Shown in pieces: positions 26,356 through 33,954 of a stretch of 35,280 bases of DNA; position 1 is the first letter of the stretch; each line of letters opens with the position of its first letter. A program made the position numbers and the translations under genes. Source of the stretch: Bifidobacterium cuniculi (GTDB lineage: Bacteria > Actinomycetota > Actinomycetes > Actinomycetales > Bifidobacteriaceae); contig NZ_JGYV01000028.1 of assembly GCF_000741575.1 (NCBI RefSeq), positions 1 to 35,280 of the forward strand, written 5' to 3'. The notes below the pieces were generated by a model. It saw only the letters and a list, made by a program, of their open reading frames with translations. It made no database searches and was not told where the DNA came from.

Positions 26356-27555
26356 TCACGCAGACTGACGCCCGTAGCGCTCGTGCATGAACACCTTCAG
26401 CCGCCCGATCGCACGCTCCAGCTGCTCCGTCTCCATGCAGTAGGACAGGCGCATATGGCCGCCCACGCCGAAGGAGTCGGAAGGCACCAGGAACAGGTCG
26501 TACTCCATCGCCTGCGTGCAGAACTCCAGGGCGTCCTCGGTGGGCGTCCTCGGGAAGATGTAGAAGGTGCCGCCGGGACGCTCCACCTCGAAGCCGAGCT
26601 CCACCAGCGCATCGTAGATGAGGTTCATGTTGCGCTCGTACACCGACAGGTCGCTCGTCTCGTCCACCACACGCGCCACCGCCAGCTGGATGGAGCTCGA
26701 CGGGCAGTTGTGGCCGATCGTACGGCTGATCTGCGCGAAGACCGGCACCATGAGGTCCGCATCCGTGGCACGCGGGTTGACGGCCACGTAGCCGATGCGC
26801 TCGCCGGGCAGCGACAGCGACTTCGAGAAGGAGTAGCAGGTGAGCGTGTTGTCGTAGTACTTCGCCGGGAACAGCTGGTCGGCACCGTCGAAGACGATCT
26901 CGCGGTACGGCTCGTCGCTGATCAGGAAGATGTCATGGCCGTATTGCGCGGCCTTGCGCGCCATGAGGTCGGCCAGCCTGCCCATGGTCCGCGCCGTGTA
27001 CACCACGCCGGCGGGATTGTTCGGCGTGTTGATGAGCACGGCAGCCACCCTGTCGGTCAGCATGCGCTCGGCGGCGTCGAAGTCGATCTGCGCGCCGTCC
27101 GCAGCCGCCGGCACCACGGTCAGTTTCGCGCCGGAGCCCTCGATGTAGGGGCGGTATTCGGGGAAGTAGGGGGCGAAGGTGAGCACCTCGTCGCCCGGCT
27201 TCGTCACCGCACGCACCGCATGGGCGATGGCCGCGGTCGCGCCGGAGGTCGGGAAGACGTGGTTCTCGGTGTAGTCCATGCCGAAGCGGCGGTTGAGGGA
27301 GTCCGCCACGGCCGCGCGGAACTCCACCAGGCCCACGGAGGGACTGTAGCCGTGCAGTTCGTAGGGGTCCCGCGTCTCGTACAGGTCGACCATGGCGTCC
27401 GTGAACGCCGGCGCGCACGGCACGTTCGGGTTGCCCAGCGAGAAATCGAAGACGTTCTCGGCGCCGATCTCGGCGCGGCGTGCGCTCGCCGTCTCCGCGA
27501 TCTGCCGGATTACGGACTTCTCGGACAGCATGGCCTTGTAGTGTTCGTTGATCAT
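26356..27555 (-). CDS. Class I/II pyridoxal-phosphate aminotransferase
   Basis: A fold-type I aminotransferase of the aspartate aminotransferase group, 399 residues, cytoplasmic. The PLP-binding Lys is in SFSKSLSLPGERIGY (about residue 245). Other family features are FSLGNPNVPCAP near the start, GATAAIAHAVRAV, the NTPNNPAG motif with its Asn, and SDEPYREIVF with the Asp/Tyr that hold the cofactor. Close relatives often act on aspartate, aromatic amino acids or alanine; the substrate cannot be decided here. The ATG at 27555 has no standard ribosome site but TAGGCT lies 6 bases upstream, suggesting a leaderless message. The gene follows the CmpB-family gene on the same strand, with a hairpin between them. 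Confidence 0.9.
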   Translation of the reverse strand: MINEHYKAMLSEKSVIRQIAETASARRAEIGAENVFDFSLGNPNVPCAPAFTDAMVDLYETRDPYELHGYSPSVGLVEFRAAVADSLNRRFGMDYTENHVFPTSGATAAIAHAVRAVTKPGDEVLTFAPYFPEYRPYIEGSGAKLTVVPAAADGAQIDFDAAERMLTDRVAAVLINTPNNPAGVVYTARTMGRLADLMARKAAQYGHDIFLISDEPYREIVFDGADQLFPAKYYDNTLTCYSFSKSLSLPGERIGYVAVNPRATDADLMVPVFAQISRTIGHNCPSSSIQLAVARVVDETSDLSVYERNMNLIYDALVELGFEVERPGGTFYIFPRTPTEDALEFCTQAMEYDLFLVPSDSFGVGGHMRLSYCMETEQLERAIGRLKVFMHERYGRQSA

Positions 27556-27561
27556 GCCCCC

Positions 27562-27567
27562 AGCCTA
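27562..27567 (-). promoter_or_regulatory. Candidate leaderless -10 box of the aminotransferase gene
   Basis: TAGGCT on the minus strand ends 6 bases before the ATG at 27555, at the spacing expected when transcription begins on the start codon. No -35 box is evident. Confidence 0.4.
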
Positions 27568-27596
27568 GTGCACGCCCCTGCCGGCCGCAGGTTTCC

Positions 27597-27676
27597 TGCC
27601 CCTGGCCCGCCTTCCTAGATTTTGTTCAAAAAATGAACAATTTCTCGGAAGGGCGGAGAGGCAGGGGCCAGGGGCA
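27597..27676. repeat. Hairpin after the CmpB-family gene
   Basis: TGCCCCTGGCCC (27597-27608) and its exact complement (27665-27676) frame a second, inner palindrome TTGTTCA/TGAACAA (27622-27640). The arms also pair through CCGCCTTCC/GGAAGGGCGG with one bulge. It begins one base after the CmpB-family stop and probably terminates that transcript. The inner ATTTCTC links it loosely to the other hairpins of this kind. Confidence 0.75.
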
Positions 27677-27677
27677 G

Positions 27678-28556
27678 CTACGCGTCCGCACCATGCCGGC
27701 GGTACTTCGCCAGCTGTTCGCGCACCTGGTCGAGCAGGTGCGGGTCGCGCACGTCGGCGCGCATGGTCGGGAAGGCGTCCACCCAGCGACGCTGCTGCCC
27801 GGTGAAGCGGTCGTGCACCCTGTGCGCCAGCTCGCCGCCGCGCTCGCGCACCGCGCCGGTCGCCTCCTCGAGGCGCTCCTGCACGCGTGCCTCCACGGAT
27901 TCGTGGGCGGCGCGCGGCTGGACGCCCAGCTTCGCCTCGGCACGTTCGATGCGCTCGTCGGTGGCGGTGATGTGCACGTCCATGCGGCCGATCTGCCGCT
28001 GCTTCCACGCCTTGATGTCCCCCTCGACCTCGCCGAGGCGCGAGCGCATGCTGACCAGGCCGGCGATCGTGACCGCCACGTCCACCATGAGCAGCGCGAA
28101 GAGGATCCACGACAGCCAGTTGACCAGCACGGGCGGCCATGAGTCGAGCACGCGCATCACCTCGGGCTGCACCCAGAACTTCACGACGGTGCAGCCGGCG
28201 GCGAAGAACAGGAATCCGTTGAGGTAGACGCGGCCGTTGATGTTGAAGGGCTTCTTCGAATAGTCCCACAGGCGCATGTGGAAGAGCTTCTCCACGCCCC
28301 AGCTGGTCACGTACTCGAGGGTGCAGGCGAGCACGCCGCTGGTGAGGAACACGGCGAGCAGCGAATGCTCGCCCTCCAGGGCGAAGATGGCAATCACGGC
28401 ACCGAAGCCGTAGATCGGGCACAGCGGCCCGTTGAGGATGCCGCGGTCGACGAAGCGTTTCTTCATGGCGATGTTGAGCAGGGTCTCCCACAGCCATCCG
28501 ACGAAGCTGTAGAGCAGGAACCACAGGAAGACCTTTTCCAGGGCGAGCATAGTCAT
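27678..28556 (-). CDS. CmpB-family putative ABC-transporter type IV membrane protein
   Basis: This 292-residue integral membrane protein matches the CmpB family (putative ABC transporter type IV; in named members it is found in Gram-positive bacteria, role not settled). The N-terminal half has about five hydrophobic segments with the family motifs YSFVGWLWETLLN, RGILNGPLCPIYGFGA and LEYVTSWGVEKLF, plus RLWDYSKKPFNINGRVYL. The last third (about 190-292) is charged, probably helical and cytoplasmic. TAGCCT lies 7 bases before ATG 28556 with no ribosome site, so translation may be leaderless; ATG 28550 is an alternative. Divergent from the alpha/beta hydrolase gene. Confidence 0.8.
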   Translation of the reverse strand: MTMLALEKVFLWFLLYSFVGWLWETLLNIAMKKRFVDRGILNGPLCPIYGFGAVIAIFALEGEHSLLAVFLTSGVLACTLEYVTSWGVEKLFHMRLWDYSKKPFNINGRVYLNGFLFFAAGCTVVKFWVQPEVMRVLDSWPPVLVNWLSWILFALLMVDVAVTIAGLVSMRSRLGEVEGDIKAWKQRQIGRMDVHITATDERIERAEAKLGVQPRAAHESVEARVQERLEEATGAVRERGGELAHRVHDRFTGQQRRWVDAFPTMRADVRDPHLLDQVREQLAKYRRHGADA

Positions 28557-28563
28557 GCTCGCT

Positions 28564-28569
28564 AGGCTA
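28564..28569 (-). promoter_or_regulatory. Candidate leaderless -10 box of the CmpB-family gene
   Basis: TAGCCT on the minus strand ends 7 bases before ATG 28556. No Shine-Dalgarno sequence lies between them. Confidence 0.35.
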
Positions 28570-28659
28570 CACGAGCGTGCGGGCCTTGCGCCGCGGGCGT
28601 GCCGCGTCCCCGGGTGGAGCGGCGGCCATTACAATGGGGGCGACACCGGAGGAGCGACC

Positions 28660-29856
28660 ATGGGCACCATACTTGACTACGCACGCGAGGAGACGCGCAG
28701 CTTCTCCGAGTACCCGTTCCACGTGGCCGACGCCCTGGTCTTCGCCCAGCTCAGCTATGACCTGATGCCACCGGACGTGCCGCGGGTCCGCACCCTGCTG
28801 GAGCATTACCGTTCCCTGCCCAACCGGCTGCGCGGCTTCGACCTGCGCCACCCCGGCCGTTCGCTCAAGGCGCTGGTGCGGCCGCCCTTCGACGGCCCCG
28901 GGCTGCGGCAGGTCGAGGAGGAGCTCGCCACCTACGAGCGTGACCATCCGTACATAGAGGAGCATGCCGGCTTCGGGGAGCCGGCCACCGACCGCGCCTT
29001 CTACCGTTCCCTGGGGCACAATCCGCGCTTCGCCTCGGTGCAGGTATCCGCGGCGGAGGAACGCTTCGACATGGACCAGCAGACGCAGTACGCGGCCGAG
29101 ACCTTCCGGCTGCCCGACGGCATGCTGGTGCTGGCCTTCCGCGGTACGGACGACTCGCTGGTCGGGTGGAAGGAGGACTTCAACATGGCCTACCAGTATC
29201 CGGTGCCGGCCCAGCGGCAGGCGGCGGACTACCTGGAGGACGTCGCGGGCCTGTGGGACGGCCCGCTCGTGCTGGCCGGCCACTCCAAGGGCGGCAACCT
29301 GGCGGTGTACGCGGCCATGAACGCGCCGGACAAGGTCAAGGACCGCATCACGCACATCTACTCCTTCGACAACCCGGGCTTCACCCAGGACGTGGTGCGC
29401 AGCTACGAGTACGGCACGATCGTGGAACGCATCACCAAGGTGGTGCCCGAGGCCTCGATCATCGGCATGATCCTCGAGTTCTCCCGGCGCGAGCACCTCA
29501 TGGTGGTCAAGTCGGACGCAGAGGGACTGGGGCAGCATTCCTGCTTCAGCTGGCTCATGGACGGCGACCGCTTCGAGCTGGCGGACGGCCTGTCCGAGCA
29601 TTCGAGGACCTTCAACGGCGCCATCAACTCCTGGCTGACGGGCATGACGCAACGCCAGCGCGAACACGCGGTGGATGCGCTGTTCCGCGTCCTGGGGGCG
29701 AGCGGCCTGGCGAGCACCACCCAGCTCATGGCGGCCGGCCCGCGGGCGATCCCGGGCATGCTGGGCAGCTACGTGGGGCTGAGCGGCGAGGAACGCAAGT
29801 ACATCAACCAGGCACTGTGGATGCTCGCCACCGCCACCTGGGGTGCCCGGCACTGA
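28660..29856 (+). CDS. Mbeg1-like (DUF2974) alpha/beta hydrolase
   Basis: This 398-residue protein is a lipase/esterase-fold hydrolase of the DUF2974 group (first known from gut metagenome Mbeg1). The nucleophile elbow GHSKGG places Ser at about residue 209, after AGH. FRGTDDSLVGWKEDFNMAY is the typical oxyanion-side segment and YSFDNPGF follows the elbow. Catalytic Asp and His assignments are uncertain; H in EHSRTFNG is a candidate. No signal peptide, so it may act in the cytoplasm. GGAGG is 7 bases before ATG 28660, so the upstream open frame to 28555 is rejected. TACAAT at 28630-28635 is a possible -10 box. Substrate unknown. Confidence 0.85.
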   Translation: MGTILDYAREETRSFSEYPFHVADALVFAQLSYDLMPPDVPRVRTLLEHYRSLPNRLRGFDLRHPGRSLKALVRPPFDGPGLRQVEEELATYERDHPYIEEHAGFGEPATDRAFYRSLGHNPRFASVQVSAAEERFDMDQQTQYAAETFRLPDGMLVLAFRGTDDSLVGWKEDFNMAYQYPVPAQRQAADYLEDVAGLWDGPLVLAGHSKGGNLAVYAAMNAPDKVKDRITHIYSFDNPGFTQDVVRSYEYGTIVERITKVVPEASIIGMILEFSRREHLMVVKSDAEGLGQHSCFSWLMDGDRFELADGLSEHSRTFNGAINSWLTGMTQRQREHAVDALFRVLGASGLASTTQLMAAGPRAIPGMLGSYVGLSGEERKYINQALWMLATATWGARH

Positions 29857-29962
29857 GGGACCGAGGGAGGACATCCCCCGCCCCATGTCCCCTGCTGTTC
29901 GCCCCCAGCCCACGGCATGGGCCGCACAGGGGGCCTCCCGATACACTGGAAGGGAGAGATTG

Positions 29963-29974
29963 GCGCATATGCGC
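29963..29974. promoter_or_regulatory. Palindromic operator candidate upstream of the TetR-type gene
   Basis: GCGCATATGCGC is a perfect 12-base palindrome, 16 bases after a -10-like TACACT (29942-29947). Other short palindromes follow in the leader: ACCTTCCGAAGGT (29991-30003) and TGACGTCA (30020-30027). TetR-type proteins usually bind such sites next to their own gene; which one is the operator cannot be told. Confidence 0.4.
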
Positions 29975-30047
29975 ACACGTACGGCCGTTCACCTTCCGAA
30001 GGTTCCTCGCGGATGGCCGTGACGTCAGTATCAAAGGAGCGAAACAC

Positions 30048-30695
30048 ATGCCCAGGCCACGTCACGACTCGGAGGTCCTGCCCGCCAAGCAGCGGCTGGA
30101 AAACTCCTTCTGGTCGTTGCTCCAGGACGAGGACTTCACCAAGATCACGGTCACCGAGGTCGTACGCGACGCCCAGGTGAACCGCAATTCCTTCTACTAC
30201 CACTTCTCCGGGCTGCCAGAGCTTGCCGATTCCGCAATCATGCACGAGGTGGAGCGCACCCCCGACCTGGGGTGGACGCACGACGGCACCGACCCGATCA
30301 TGGGATGGCGCCACTACGTCACGTATGTCCTCGCCGACCCCGAGCAGCGGCAACGCATCGAACGCCTGTCCATGCTCACCGGACAGCATGGCTGCACCGA
30401 CCTGACCGACTCCCTCCACGACTTCATGCTGCTCAACCTCATGAGCCTGGCGGACCTGGACATGCAGACCGCCACCACCAAGCAGCGGCTCATCGTCGAC
30501 TTCCTCGTGAGCGGCATGATCGGCATCCTGCGCAACTGGCCGCAGCTCGCGGACACCCTGACGCCCCAGGACCTCATGGACGACGACATGGCCATCCTCA
30601 TGGTGGGCCTGAACCTGAGCCTGACGAACGACACCGCGATGCCCTACTGGGACACGGTGTTCACCATGGGCGAGGTCCCCGGCCGTTCCCGCTGA
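30048..30695 (+). CDS. TetR-family transcriptional regulator
   Basis: A DNA-binding regulator of 215 residues. The N-terminal helix-turn-helix lies at about residues 18-58, with the TetR pattern ITVTEVVRDAQVNRNSFYYHF where the recognition helix ends in NSFYYHF. The C-terminal region, about 60-215, is helical and variable, as expected for the ligand-binding and dimer domain. Ligand unknown. AAGGAG lies 9 bases before ATG 30048. The leader holds several palindromes. The MscS gene follows 29 bases downstream, so the two are probably co-transcribed and the regulator may control the channel as well as itself. Confident for family. Confidence 0.88.
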   Translation: MPRPRHDSEVLPAKQRLENSFWSLLQDEDFTKITVTEVVRDAQVNRNSFYYHFSGLPELADSAIMHEVERTPDLGWTHDGTDPIMGWRHYVTYVLADPEQRQRIERLSMLTGQHGCTDLTDSLHDFMLLNLMSLADLDMQTATTKQRLIVDFLVSGMIGILRNWPQLADTLTPQDLMDDDMAILMVGLNLSLTNDTAMPYWDTVFTMGEVPGRSR

Positions 30696-30724
30696 CGTCC
30701 GCCGCGCCGTGGCGAAGGCCGACT

Positions 30725-31582
30725 ATGCTGGATGGCGTGACGACCCTCGCAACGCAACAAGACATCCTCGACACCGTCGGCCTGTGGTTCAGGACGAACG
30801 CCAGCAAGCTCATCTACCTGGCGGTCGTTTGCCTGGTGGCCTTTGCCTGTGCGCGCCTGATCACCAAGGTGCTCCGCCGCGTCCTGGACCGCTCCCAGGT
30901 ACCGGACGCGTCCATCTTCGTGAACTTCGCCCGCGTGCTGGTGTGGGTGGTGGCCCTGACCCTCGTGCTCAAGCCGGTCTTCGGCATCTCCCCCACCACC
31001 CTGTTCACCGCGCTGGGCATCGGCGGCGTGGCGATCTCCCTGGGCCTCAAGGACTCCATCGCGAACACCATCTCCGGCTTCCAGCTCATGTTCTCGCACG
31101 TGCTGCAGCCCGGCGACCTGGTGACCATCTCGGGCGTGACCGGCGAGGTGACCGACATCACCTGGCGGCAGACCATGGTGCGCGAACGCAACGGCAACAT
31201 CATGATGATCCCCAACTCGGTGCTCAACACCACCACCCTGGAGAAACTCAAGCCCGCCAACGAGGCCATGGTCACCATCCCCTTCACCGCGAAGCCCGGC
31301 GTGGACACCGACAAGCTCACCAAGCAGCTGCTGGAAACCATCGACGACGCCGCGCGCGACCTCATGGACCCCAAGCACGGCCCGTCCGTGAGCTTCACCG
31401 GCTTCTCCCCCAGCGGCGTGACCGGCAACATCGTCGCCTACGCCAAGTCGCACACCACCCTGAGCGCGCTGACCGACGCCGTGACCCGCTCCATCGCCGC
31501 GAAGGCCCTGTTCACCGACCTCGCCGCCAGCGGCTCCGGCCGAGCGAAGGACATGGTGATGGAGCCGTCCTCCTCTTCCTAG
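30725..31582 (+). CDS. Small-conductance mechanosensitive channel (MscS family)
   Basis: This 285-residue channel opens on membrane tension and releases solutes after osmotic downshock. It has three transmembrane helices (about 29-49, 72-91 and the pore helix at about 95-120, ALGIGGVAISLGLKDSIANTISG, which carries the Gly/Ala packing pattern). The beta domain follows with QPGDLVTISGVTGEVTDITWRQTMVR and IPNSVLN, and an alpha/beta tail to the end. GAAGG lies 6 bases before ATG 30725; GTG 30737 is a less likely start. Probably in one transcript with the TetR-type gene. Ends 25 bases from the CPBP protease gene, which converges on it. Confidence 0.92.
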   Translation: MLDGVTTLATQQDILDTVGLWFRTNASKLIYLAVVCLVAFACARLITKVLRRVLDRSQVPDASIFVNFARVLVWVVALTLVLKPVFGISPTTLFTALGIGGVAISLGLKDSIANTISGFQLMFSHVLQPGDLVTISGVTGEVTDITWRQTMVRERNGNIMMIPNSVLNTTTLEKLKPANEAMVTIPFTAKPGVDTDKLTKQLLETIDDAARDLMDPKHGPSVSFTGFSPSGVTGNIVAYAKSHTTLSALTDAVTRSIAAKALFTDLAASGSGRAKDMVMEPSSSS

Positions 31583-31612
31583 AAAAGTCACGGAAAAACG
31601 AGATTTCTCAAA
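31581..31612. repeat. Short copy of the ATTTCTC repeat at a convergent gene junction
   Basis: TCACGGAAAAACGAGATTTC at 31588-31607 matches TCACG-AAAAACGAGAGATTTC of the hairpin at 26280 apart from small gaps. It begins in the MscS stop codon and ends in the stop codon of the convergent CPBP gene (31608-31610). A weak AGAAA/TTTCT stem is possible. Likely a bidirectional end-of-transcript element. Confidence 0.55.
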
Positions 31613-32648
31613 GCACCGACAGCAACGTACCCGCCACGCCGATCACCAGGAAGACCACCATACCCACGTTGCCGAAGACGACGCCGCCGATCGAGCCATG
31701 CGGCAGCTCCACCGGCGCCGGGTAGAAGACGAAGCGCCTGCGCTGCACGATCAACAGCACCAGACCGGCGATGAAGGCCGCCAACATCACCAGAGCGAAC
31801 AGCAGCATCGGCACCATCGAGACGACCTGTGAGCCGGTCAGCTCGGCCGTCTCCGCCGCACCCAACGCACCGGAGGCCTCGGCACGTTCCAGCACCCAGG
31901 GCGCCACCACGCCGCCGACGGCGTTGATGGCCATGTGCATCGCCACGCTGTAGCGCAGCGCGCTGGTGCGCAGGTACACGTAGCCGAACATGAGGCCCAG
32001 CGCGAAGGCGTAGAAGAACTGGTACATGTTCACGTGGAAGAGCGCGAACAGCAAGGCGGAGACGAGCATCGCGGGGCGCTCGCCGTAGCGGCGCAGGCGG
32101 CTGAGCACCTGCTTGCGGAACAGCCATTCCTCGAACAGCGGCGCAAGCACGACCACGGCGACGGTCGAGATGAGCCATTCGCCGATGCTGGTACCGCCGA
32201 CCATGTCCTCGATGCGGTTGGTGGAGGTGCCGAACTCGCTGGCGACGAGGTTGCCGACGATGCTGCCGCCGTACATGAGCGGCACGCACATGAGCAGCAG
32301 CACCAGGAAACGGCCGATGGGCAGCCGGTAACGGCGCGTGGGCTGGACGGGCGCCGTGCTGAGGATGGCGTAGCCGACGGGGATGGCGACGCAGTAGAGC
32401 ACCACGTCGTTGACGACCAGGGCCAGCCAGCTGGAAAGCACCGGCGTGCCCATCCACATCGGCACCAACCGCTGCAGGGCGGCGGTGAGGGTGAGCCAGA
32501 TGCCGATGGTGACGGCGATGCCCAGGCCGATGCGCGAATAGGCGCGCTTGGCGTGGGCGATGGCCTGTGCCCAGGCCTGCTGCATGGCCTGCCAGGACGG
32601 GCCGGGCTGGCTGGGACGGTTCGGGGGTGGTACCGGCATTGGGTTCAT
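31608..32648 (-). CDS. CPBP-family intramembrane glutamic endopeptidase (CAAX/Abi type)
   Basis: A polytopic membrane protease-like protein of 346 residues. After a Pro/Gln-rich cytoplasmic N terminus (about 1-45) come about eight hydrophobic segments. The active-site motifs are in order: EEWLFRKQVLSRL (EExxxR, Glu at about 173-174), LFALFHVNMYQF (FxxxH) and HMAINAVGG (HxxxN). Family members cleave prenylated proteins in eukaryotes and have poorly known roles in bacteria (bacteriocin immunity, processing of membrane peptides). ATG 32648 has AAGGAG 9 bases before it; the frame open to 32690 and beyond is not used. The upstream Pro-rich protein gene is separated by a hairpin, so co-transcription is partial at best. 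Confidence 0.88.
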   Translation of the reverse strand: MNPMPVPPPNRPSQPGPSWQAMQQAWAQAIAHAKRAYSRIGLGIAVTIGIWLTLTAALQRLVPMWMGTPVLSSWLALVVNDVVLYCVAIPVGYAILSTAPVQPTRRYRLPIGRFLVLLLMCVPLMYGGSIVGNLVASEFGTSTNRIEDMVGGTSIGEWLISTVAVVVLAPLFEEWLFRKQVLSRLRRYGERPAMLVSALLFALFHVNMYQFFYAFALGLMFGYVYLRTSALRYSVAMHMAINAVGGVVAPWVLERAEASGALGAAETAELTGSQVVSMVPMLLFALVMLAAFIAGLVLLIVQRRRFVFYPAPVELPHGSIGGVVFGNVGMVVFLVIGVAGTLLSVL

Positions 32649-32689
32649 GGGCTGTGGCTCCTTGGCTCGATGTGGTCCCGAATATACCA

Positions 32690-32730
32690 CGTGCCGTCAG
32701 GCAGCGATGGGTTCGCTGCCTGACGGCACG
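32690..32730 (-). terminator. Perfect 18-bp hairpin after the Pro/Gln-rich protein gene
   Basis: CGTGCCGTCAGGCAGCGA (32690-32707) and its exact complement (32713-32730) are separated by a 5-base loop. It lies 24 bases after the stop of the Pro/Gln-rich protein gene on the minus strand. No T-run follows, but TATATT (32681-32686, minus strand) directly at its foot could be the -10 box of the CPBP gene. Confidence 0.7.
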
Positions 32731-32754
32731 GGATGCCACGGGACCTACCGTGGC

Positions 32755-33816
32755 TTACTTGTAGGTCTCGTTGTATAGCGTCTTGCCGTCGCCGTCCACG
32801 ATCTTCAGCTGCATGGCGGCGTCCGGGAACATCTCCTGCATCTCGCCGGCCTGCTCCTTGAGCTCGGGTTCGAGTTCCTCGACGAGCATGTCGGACATCA
32901 TATCGGCAGTCGAGCCGGTGAAGTCGTCCAGCGCGAGGTCGAAGACCAGCGTGTTGCCGGTGGCGTAGATGTCCATGTTCACGCCGTCGGGCATCTGGTC
33001 GGACAGCTTGGCGAATTCCTCGTCAGCGTTCGTCAGCTTCAGGAAGTCCTCCAGCGTGTCGCCGGTCAGGTCGTCGTCGAGGTCCTCGAAGGGATCGTCG
33101 ATGTCTGTCGTCGGCTCGTCCGTGGGGTCGGTCTTCGGCGACGGGGCCGGGTCGCTCGTGGCGGGCACCGAGCTCGACACGCTCGGCGACGCGGTGGGAT
33201 CGGCCTTCGCGTCGTCGTTGCCGGTCAGGGCGATGATGCCCCACACGATGAGGGCAATCGCCACCACGGCGGCGACGATGACGCCGGCGATGACGCCGGG
33301 GTGCAGCTTCTTCTTCGGTGCGCCGCCCGGCTGCGGCTCGTAGCCGTTCTGCGGCGGGATCTGCGGGGGCATCTGGCCGTACTGCGGCTGCTGGCCGTAT
33401 TGCGGCTGACCGTAGCCGGACAGCTCCGTGGTGGGCTGTTCCTGGCCCTGCCCCGACTGCACGACCTGCGGCTGGCCGGGCTGGCCTGGGTAGGCACCCG
33501 CGGGCGGCTGGCCGTAGGGCGGCATCGCCTGCGTGGGATCGGCCGGCGGCTGGCCGTAAGTCGGCGCCGGCTGTCCGCCGTAGGGGAAGGGCTGTTGACC
33601 GGTACCGGTCAGCGGCTGCGTGGCGTCGACGGGAACCGTCCGTCCCGGCGCGGGGAAGGCCTGCGTGGCGTCGGGCACAGCCGACTGTCCGTAGTTCAGC
33701 TGCGAGGGGAACTGCTGGGGCGCCGACGTGTTGTCATCGTTGGCATGCGGAACTGGCGATGACTGATAGGGGTTCGACGGCGTCGATTGCGTGCCGTTGT
33801 CGTACGGATTGCTCAT
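32755..33816 (-). CDS. Pro/Gln/Tyr-rich single-pass membrane protein with extracellular C-terminal domain
   Basis: A 353-residue protein with three parts. Residues 1-165 are low complexity, rich in Pro, Gln, Gly and Tyr, with repeats such as QPQYGQQPQYGQMPP. A membrane helix at about 174-198 follows KKKLHPG, so the N terminus is inside. The outside part begins with a Thr/Ser/Pro/Asp-rich stalk and ends in a small domain (about 255-353) with LKLTNADEEFAKLSDQMPDGVNMDIYATGNTLVFDL. That tail resembles the DUF4854 group of secreted or anchored Gram-positive proteins, function unknown. The cytoplasmic low-complexity part recalls substrates or partners of actinobacterial cell-envelope proteins; that is inference. 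AGGAG is 7 bases before ATG 33816. Confidence 0.7.
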   Translation of the reverse strand: MSNPYDNGTQSTPSNPYQSSPVPHANDDNTSAPQQFPSQLNYGQSAVPDATQAFPAPGRTVPVDATQPLTGTGQQPFPYGGQPAPTYGQPPADPTQAMPPYGQPPAGAYPGQPGQPQVVQSGQGQEQPTTELSGYGQPQYGQQPQYGQMPPQIPPQNGYEPQPGGAPKKKLHPGVIAGVIVAAVVAIALIVWGIIALTGNDDAKADPTASPSVSSSVPATSDPAPSPKTDPTDEPTTDIDDPFEDLDDDLTGDTLEDFLKLTNADEEFAKLSDQMPDGVNMDIYATGNTLVFDLALDDFTGSTADMMSDMLVEELEPELKEQAGEMQEMFPDAAMQLKIVDGDGKTLYNETYK

Positions 33817-33907
33817 ATGCTCGCTCCTGTGTGGCTTGGCAAATACAAAGTCGTTAAGTCACACACGTTACTCCATGCAACCGTTGGCAACAGGGGGTGT
33901 CCACGAG

Positions 33908-33950
33908 ATGGGCGCATCCACGTCACCGTGCGAGACGGGCGTGCGCCCAT
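33908..33950 (-). other. Inverted repeat just after ddl
   Basis: ATGGGCGCA (33908-33916) pairs with TGCGCCCAT (33942-33950) across a 25-base loop, 5 bases past the ddl stop on the minus strand. Possible weak terminator; no T-run. The rest of the spacer to 33816 shows nothing else. Confidence 0.35.
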
Positions 33951-33954
33951 GCAG

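Noticed and set aside
29166..30047. Upstream part of the long frame containing the TetR gene
   Set aside because: It overlaps the hydrolase gene in another frame and reads as Gly/Arg/His-rich shadow; the TetR start at 30048 has AAGGAG.
33300..33500. Gln/Pro/Tyr-coding repeats as a tandem DNA repeat
   Set aside because: The DNA is only loosely repetitive (codons vary), so this is protein low complexity and not a DNA repeat array.
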